The translations under genes were made by a program, and so were the position numbers. Shown piece by piece: positions 9,215 to 9,223 of a stretch of DNA of 9,223 bases. The notes below the pieces were generated by a model that was not told the DNA's origin, searched no databases, and worked only from the letters and a program-made list of their open reading frames with translations. Each line of letters starts with the position of its first letter. The first letter of the stretch is position 1. Origin of the DNA: Gammaproteobacteria bacterium (GTDB taxonomy: Bacteria; Pseudomonadota; Gammaproteobacteria; Halothiobacillales; Halothiobacillaceae); NCBI GenBank assembly GCA_029335925.2, contig JARJMX020000107.1:1-9223 (forward strand), written 5' to 3'.

Positions 9215-9223
9215 AAAAAACAA

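Overview
The window reads left to right, all on the + strand, as the classic chromosomal replication-origin cluster dnaA (3' part only) - dnaN - recF - gyrB. It continues with a decayed stretch, then xth (exonuclease III), then the first three genes of an MSHA-type (type IV) pilus assembly operon. The DNA is GC-rich by eye. GyrB is 807 aa, carrying the long insertion in its C-terminal part that is typical of Gammaproteobacteria. Together with the intact recF and the msh genes this points to a gammaproteobacterium; I cannot name the genus. No mobile element, CRISPR array or tRNA/rRNA was seen.

Region 1-3541 holds replication initiation and clamp functions. The dnaA fragment has its AAA+ core and DNA-binding domain. 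A 262-bp gap (1062-1323) then looks like an origin or a DnaA-controlled regulatory region. It has two perfect DnaA boxes and two one-mismatch boxes. It also has a 12-bp-phased run of GTGGAT-like units starting 8 bp after the dnaA stop, a perfect 9-bp inverted repeat, and a strongly AT-rich segment next to a DnaA box. dnaN follows with a good ribosome binding site, then recF (43-bp gap) and gyrB (36-bp gap).

Region 6002-6447 has no intact gene, but it is not random. Its first ~220 bp read as the middle of a LemA-family protein broken by a stop codon and a frameshift. The next ~150 bp, in another frame, resemble the C-terminus of a GIDE-domain membrane protein. It looks like the scar of a lost lemA-GIDE gene pair, with decay beginning right after the gyrB stop.

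Region 6448-9223 carries xth, with all recognisable catalytic residues, then a PilM-like gene (mshI), a PilN-like gene (mshI2) and an MshJ/PilO-like gene. The three msh genes are coupled by 4-bp ATGA/GTGA overlaps and should encode the cytoplasmic-ring and inner-membrane alignment proteins of an MSHA pilus. The last gene stops at an in-frame TAG after 109 codons, about half the family's usual length and 9 bases before the window ends. It may be truncated, mis-sequenced or genuinely short. The DNA becomes visibly less GC-rich from about 8450 onward.
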